Assembly (NCBI RefSeq): GCF_932526225.1
Contig: NC_064038.1
Coordinates: 18,897,075-18,961,074 of the forward strand
DNA: 64,000 nucleotides
Direction: 5' to 3'
Source of the DNA: Nematostella vectensis
Taxonomy: Eukaryota > Cnidaria > Anthozoa > Actiniaria > Edwardsiidae
Of the stretch, positions 56,303 to 64,000 are shown in pieces. Position 1 is the first letter of the stretch; each line of letters opens with the position of its first letter. Both the position numbers and the translations under genes were made by a program. The notes beneath the pieces were generated by a model. It was not told where the DNA came from, searched no databases, and worked only from the letters and a program-made list of their open reading frames with translations.

Positions 56303-56551
56303 GCCATCGTGTGCACTAAGACGGCTCGCGAACAAGTGTGACTTGACGATGACGCGCGCGTCCTTGACAATAGATAATGCATATTCATGGGCAGATCAGA
56401 TATGGTTGTTGCGTCGTGTTGGGTGCCCTGTTGATTTCCCGTCATTGGGCAATCACACTGTATTGGGTAAGGGTTTGGTGCTGTTGACCGCGATGTATGG
56501 TTTAAAACACTAGGCGAACGCGGCATAGAGATAGCCAAGGAGATGGTGATT
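56303..56551 (-). repeat. Duplicate of the recombinase gene's 5' flank (left copy)
   Basis: This matches 63749-64000 with scattered substitutions and one short rearranged patch near 56380-56395. On the - strand it ends at ATGGC, the first codons of the recombinase reading frame, and then diverges completely into the + strand gene. It therefore marks the 5' edge of the left, rearranged recombinase copy. A - strand frame stays open through both copies, but nearly all differences between them change the residue, so it is more likely leader or promoter than coding sequence. Confidence 0.8.
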
Positions 56552-58880
56552 TATATTTAGAACGATGACCTGAAACAAAATTGTTCTTACTGTGGGAGCT
56601 GTTCGGTATGCCTGTGGTGGTGACGTCATCACTTCAATGAAGCAATAATCAAAGATCCTAGCGTGAAGGTTAGATCGAGACGATTTTGCGGTAGTGCACA
56701 CGTGAAGCCGACTTTGATTTCACCTTGACAACGCGTCGTTTTGAGCGTGGCCTGTGAAGTGTCTCCCGAGATGCCTTACGGTCTTATTGTTCTCACTGTG
56801 GGGGAGGGGGGTTACCTGTGGTGGTGACGTCATCACTTCAATGAAGCAATAATCAGAGATCCTAGCGTGAAGGTTAGATCGAGACGATTTTGCGGTAGTG
56901 CACACGTGAAGCCGACTTTGATTTCACCTTGACAACGCGTCGTTTTTAGCGTGGCCTGTAAGGTGTCTTCCGAGATGCCTTACGGTCTTATTGTTCTCAC
57001 TGTGGGGGAGGGGGGTTGTCTGTGGTGGTGACGTCATCACTTCAATGAAGCAATAATCAGATATCCTAGCGTGAAGGTTAGATCGAGACGATCTTGCGGT
57101 AGTGCACACGTGAAGCCGACTTTGATTTCACCTTGACAACGCGTCGTTTTTAACGTGGCCTGTAAGGTGTCTCCCGAGATGCCTTACGGTCTTATTGTTC
57201 TCACTGTGGGGGAGGGGGGTTACCTGTGGTGGTGACGTCATCACTTCAATGAAGCAATAATCAGAGATCCTAGCGTGAAGGTTAGATCGAGACGATTTTG
57301 CGGGAGTGCACACGTGAAGCCGACTTTGATTTCACCTTGACAACGCGTAATTTTTAGCGTGGCCTGTTAGGTGTCTTCAGAAATGCCTTACGGTCTTATT
57401 GTTTTCACTGTGGGGGAGGGGGGTTACCTGTGGTGGTGACGTCATCACTTCAATGAAGCAATAATCAGAGATCCTAGCGTGAAGGTTAGATCGAGACGAT
57501 TTTGCGGTAGTGCACACGTGAAGCCGACTTTGATTTCACCTTGACAACGCGTCGTTTTTAGCGTGGCCTGTAAGGTGTCTCCCGAGATGCCTGTGGTGGT
57601 GACGTCATCACTTTAATGAAGCAATAATCAGAGATCCTAGCGTGAAGGTTAGATCGAGACGATTTTGCGGTAGTGCACACGTGAAGCCGACTTTGATTTT
57701 ACCTTGACAACGCGTCGTTTTTAGCGTGGCCTGTAAGGTGTCTTCCGAGATGCCTTACGGTCTTATTGTTCTCACTGTGGGGGGGGGGGGGGGTTGCCTG
57801 TGGTGGTGACGTCATCACTTCAATGAAGCAATAATCAGAGATCCTAGCGTGAAGGTTAGATCGAGACGATTTTGCGGTAGTGCACACGTGAAGCCGACTT
57901 TGATTTTACCTTGACAACGCGTCGTTTTGAGCGTGGCCTGTAAGGTGTCTCCCGAGATGCCTTACGTTCTTATTGTTCTCACTGTGGGGGAGGGGGGTTA
58001 CCTGTGGTGGTGACGTCATCACTTCAATGAAGCAATAATCAGAGATCCTAGCGTGAAGGTTAGATCGAGACGATTTTGCGGTAGTGCACACGTGAAGCCG
58101 ACTTTGATTTCACCTTGACAACGCGTCGTTTTGAGCGTGGCCTGTAAGGTGTCTCCCGAGATGCCTTACGGTCTTATTGTTCTCACTGTGGGAGAGGGGG
58201 GTTACCTGTGGTGGTGACGTCATCACTTCAATGAAGCAATAATCAGAGATCCTAGCGTGAAGGTTAGATCGAGACGATTTTGCGGTAGTGCACACGTGAA
58301 GCCGACTTTGATTTCACCTTGACAACGCGTCGTTTTTAGCGTGGCCTGTAAGGTGTCTTCCGAGATGCCTTACGGTCTTATTGTTCTCACTGTGAGGGAG
58401 GGGGGTTGCCTGTGGTGGTGACGTCATCACTTCAATGAAGCAATAATCAGAGATCCTAGCGTGAAGGTTAGATCGAGACGATCTTGCGGTAGTTCACACG
58501 CGAAGCCGACTTTGATTTCACCTTGACAACGCGTCGTTTTTAGCGTGGCCTGTAAGGTGTCTTCCGAGATGCCTTACGGTCTTATTGTTCTCACTGTGAG
58601 GGAGGGGGGTTACCTGTGGTGGTGACGTCATCACTTCAATGAAGCAATAATCAGAGATCCTAGCGTGAAGGTTAGATCGAGACGATTTTGCGGTAGTGCA
58701 CACGTGAAGCCGACTTTGATTTCACCTTGACAACGCGTCGTTTTTAGCGTGGCCTGTAAGGTGTCTTCCGAGATGCCTTACGGTCTTATTGTTCTCACTG
58801 TGGGGGGGGGGGGGTTGCCTGTGGTGCTGACGTCATCACTTCAATGAAGCAATAATCAGAGACCCTAGCGTGAAGGGAGA
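56552..58880 (+). repeat. 204-bp satellite array, about 12 units
   Basis: The core TGACGTCATCACTT recurs at 56621, 56825, 57029, 57233, 57438, 57600, 57808, 58011, 58215, 58419, 58623 and 58828, mostly 204 bp apart. The interval of 162 bp before 57600 reflects a 42-bp internal deletion. The first unit is a diverged partial one, and the last breaks off near 58880. Each unit carries a perfect CRE palindrome (TGACGTCA), a CACGTG E-box, an ACGCGT palindrome, a GTAAGG/CCTTAC hairpin and a G-rich run of variable length (up to 13 G). Open frames of 61-62 codons on the - strand simply reflect the period being a multiple of three. Confidence 0.93.
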
Positions 58881-59090
58881 AGGTTAGATCGAGACTGGTC
58901 GGGGGGTAGGTATAAGTCTGGCTTATACACGGGTAAATCCGTTTTTGCTAATATCTCCCAAACAGAAATAGCTATCATCACCAGACTTGGCAGCTACAAC
59001 ATTGACATGGGTCCGCAGATTATTTTCGAGTATGTTGCCATGGCAACCAATTTAAGGAGGTTTGGGTGGGGCCCTATTGTTTTTTTCAGA
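58881..59090. repeat. Probable interspersed repeat fragment with X-box palindrome
   Basis: No gene is seen. GTTGCCATGGCAAC at 59034-59047 is a perfect 14-bp palindrome matching the RFX X-box consensus. The surrounding text (AGACTTGGCAGCTACAAC and nearby) has the look of a dispersed animal repeat, which I cannot verify here. Confidence 0.4.
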
Positions 59091-59222
59091 TGATACAATC
59101 ACTGTATTTTTGCTCCACCTTTGTAATGGATAGTCTCTAGATTCAAAGAATGGCCTATCAATACTCTGATATTCGAGCTTCTTGACAAACATGTTTATTC
59201 ATCTGAGAGATTATTTGTACAT

Positions 59223-59340
<118 letters not shown>

Positions 59341-59426
59341 GGTAAGGATTATCACTTTTCCTTCCAGGTAACCAAACAGAATGCATCCTCATCAAATCAC
59401 TATCCACAGTCCTTCACAGTATGTTA

Positions 59427-59630
59427 TCAGTTGTTCCCTAAGACCGCCCTGTGTATTTTTTTCAATGATGTGGTCAATTTGTAGAGGCCGGGAGAGTTTT
59501 TAATCTCTTTCACTTGGACGGGAACTAAGGCATCTAAGCTTTCTATCGAGCTGGCTTCATCGTAGTGAAAAGCGTACAGGCCTTTTTCCGCAGTGGCCTT
59601 GAACCACACTGTATTTTTTTGCTCCACCAT
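59427..59630 (-). pseudogene. Detached duplicate of the recombinase C-terminal coding end
   Basis: The frame repeats the C-terminal domain of the recombinase from WFKATAEKGLYAFHYDEAS to the end, and finishes KKIHRAVLGNN then stop. This is probably the ancestral C-terminus: here the stop comes directly after the conserved part, with no poly-isoleucine. It has no upstream acceptor of its own in this unit, so it is a leftover of the tandem duplication. Confidence 0.65.
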
Positions 59631-59703
59631 TGTAATGGATAGTCTCTAGATTCAAAGAATGGCCTATCAATACTCTGATATTCGAGCTTCTTGACAAACA
59701 TGT

Positions 59704-63748
<4,045 letters not shown>

Positions 63749-63753
<5 letters not shown>

Positions 63754-64000
63754 CGTGTGCACTAAGACGGCTCGCGAACAAGTGTGACTTGACGCTGACG
63801 CGCGCGTCCTTGACAATAGATAATGCATATTCCCATGAATATGATCAGATATGATTGTTGCGTCGTGTTGGGTTCCCTGTTGATTTCTCGTCATTGGGCA
63901 ATCACACTGTATAAGGTAAGGGTTTGGTGCTGTTGACCGCGATGTATGGTTCAAAACACTAGGCGAACGCGGCATAGAGATAGCCAAGGAGATGGTAATT
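63749..64000 (-). promoter_or_regulatory. Recombinase 5' flank, probable promoter and leader
   Basis: It lies directly upstream of the ATG at 63753 and is duplicated at 56303-56551. It contains CCCAATGAC (an inverted CCAAT setting) and several CpG-rich patches (GACGCGCGCGTC). At 56552 the left copy runs into the 204-bp satellite; the window ends before showing whether this copy does the same. Confidence 0.5.

Noticed and set aside
56510-58703. Repeated 61-63 codon - strand frames (MCTTAKSSRSN...) in the satellite
   Set aside because: They follow the 204-bp period, which is divisible by three. Length variation in the G-run interrupts them and there is no splice or start context.
63754-63987. 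Coding extension upstream of the recombinase ATG
   Set aside because: The frame is open in both copies, but most differences between copies change residues and the product is low in complexity, so leader or promoter is likelier.

Overview
The window looks like nuclear DNA of an animal, most likely a non-bilaterian one such as a cnidarian or sponge. The grounds are a metazoan-type 5S rRNA sequence, TTAGGG repeats, GT-AG introns and animal-style satellite DNA. The species is not identified and this placement is inference.

Bases 1-51259 are one uninterrupted tandem array of 5S rRNA genes, all on the + strand, with a 186-bp period. Counting by register gives 276 gene copies, from the gene at 25 to the gene at 51143; only two units depart from 186 bp (one 1-bp and one 31-bp deletion). 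The array continues off the left edge. Units fall into a few recurring classes with linked changes in gene and spacer, and blocks of units recur as higher-order repeats (26 units = 4836 bp).

At 51256-51260 the last 5S gene runs into a short TTAGGG tract. That tract belongs to a truncated copy (51256-52045) of a tyrosine-recombinase gene whose much fuller copy lies at 59704-63753 on the - strand. The fuller copy has nine exons that join in phase, and together they show the R, K, HxxR, H and Y residues of a tyrosine recombinase, followed by an unrecognised C-terminal domain. In this copy the TTAGGG tract sits inside intron 7. The reading frame changes once in exon 1, at an A-run, and the 3' end has been tandemly duplicated and carries a long (AAT)n tract.

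Between the copies lie: a promoter-like stretch (52201-52313) with CCAAT boxes and a YY1-like site; an inverted-repeat element (53578-53770); a multi-exon + strand gene of unknown function (53947-56285), cut off at its 3' end by a 249-bp duplicate of the recombinase gene's 5' flank (56303-56551); and a 204-bp satellite array (56552-58880) in which every unit carries a TGACGTCA site. The duplicate of the 5' flank recurs at 63749-64000, so the two recombinase copies lie head-to-tail and the left one has had its middle replaced by unrelated DNA.

Nothing suggests that the 5S genes and the recombinase work together. They are joined by a rearrangement, or possibly by an assembly join, at a 4-bp microhomology inside a telomere-type repeat.
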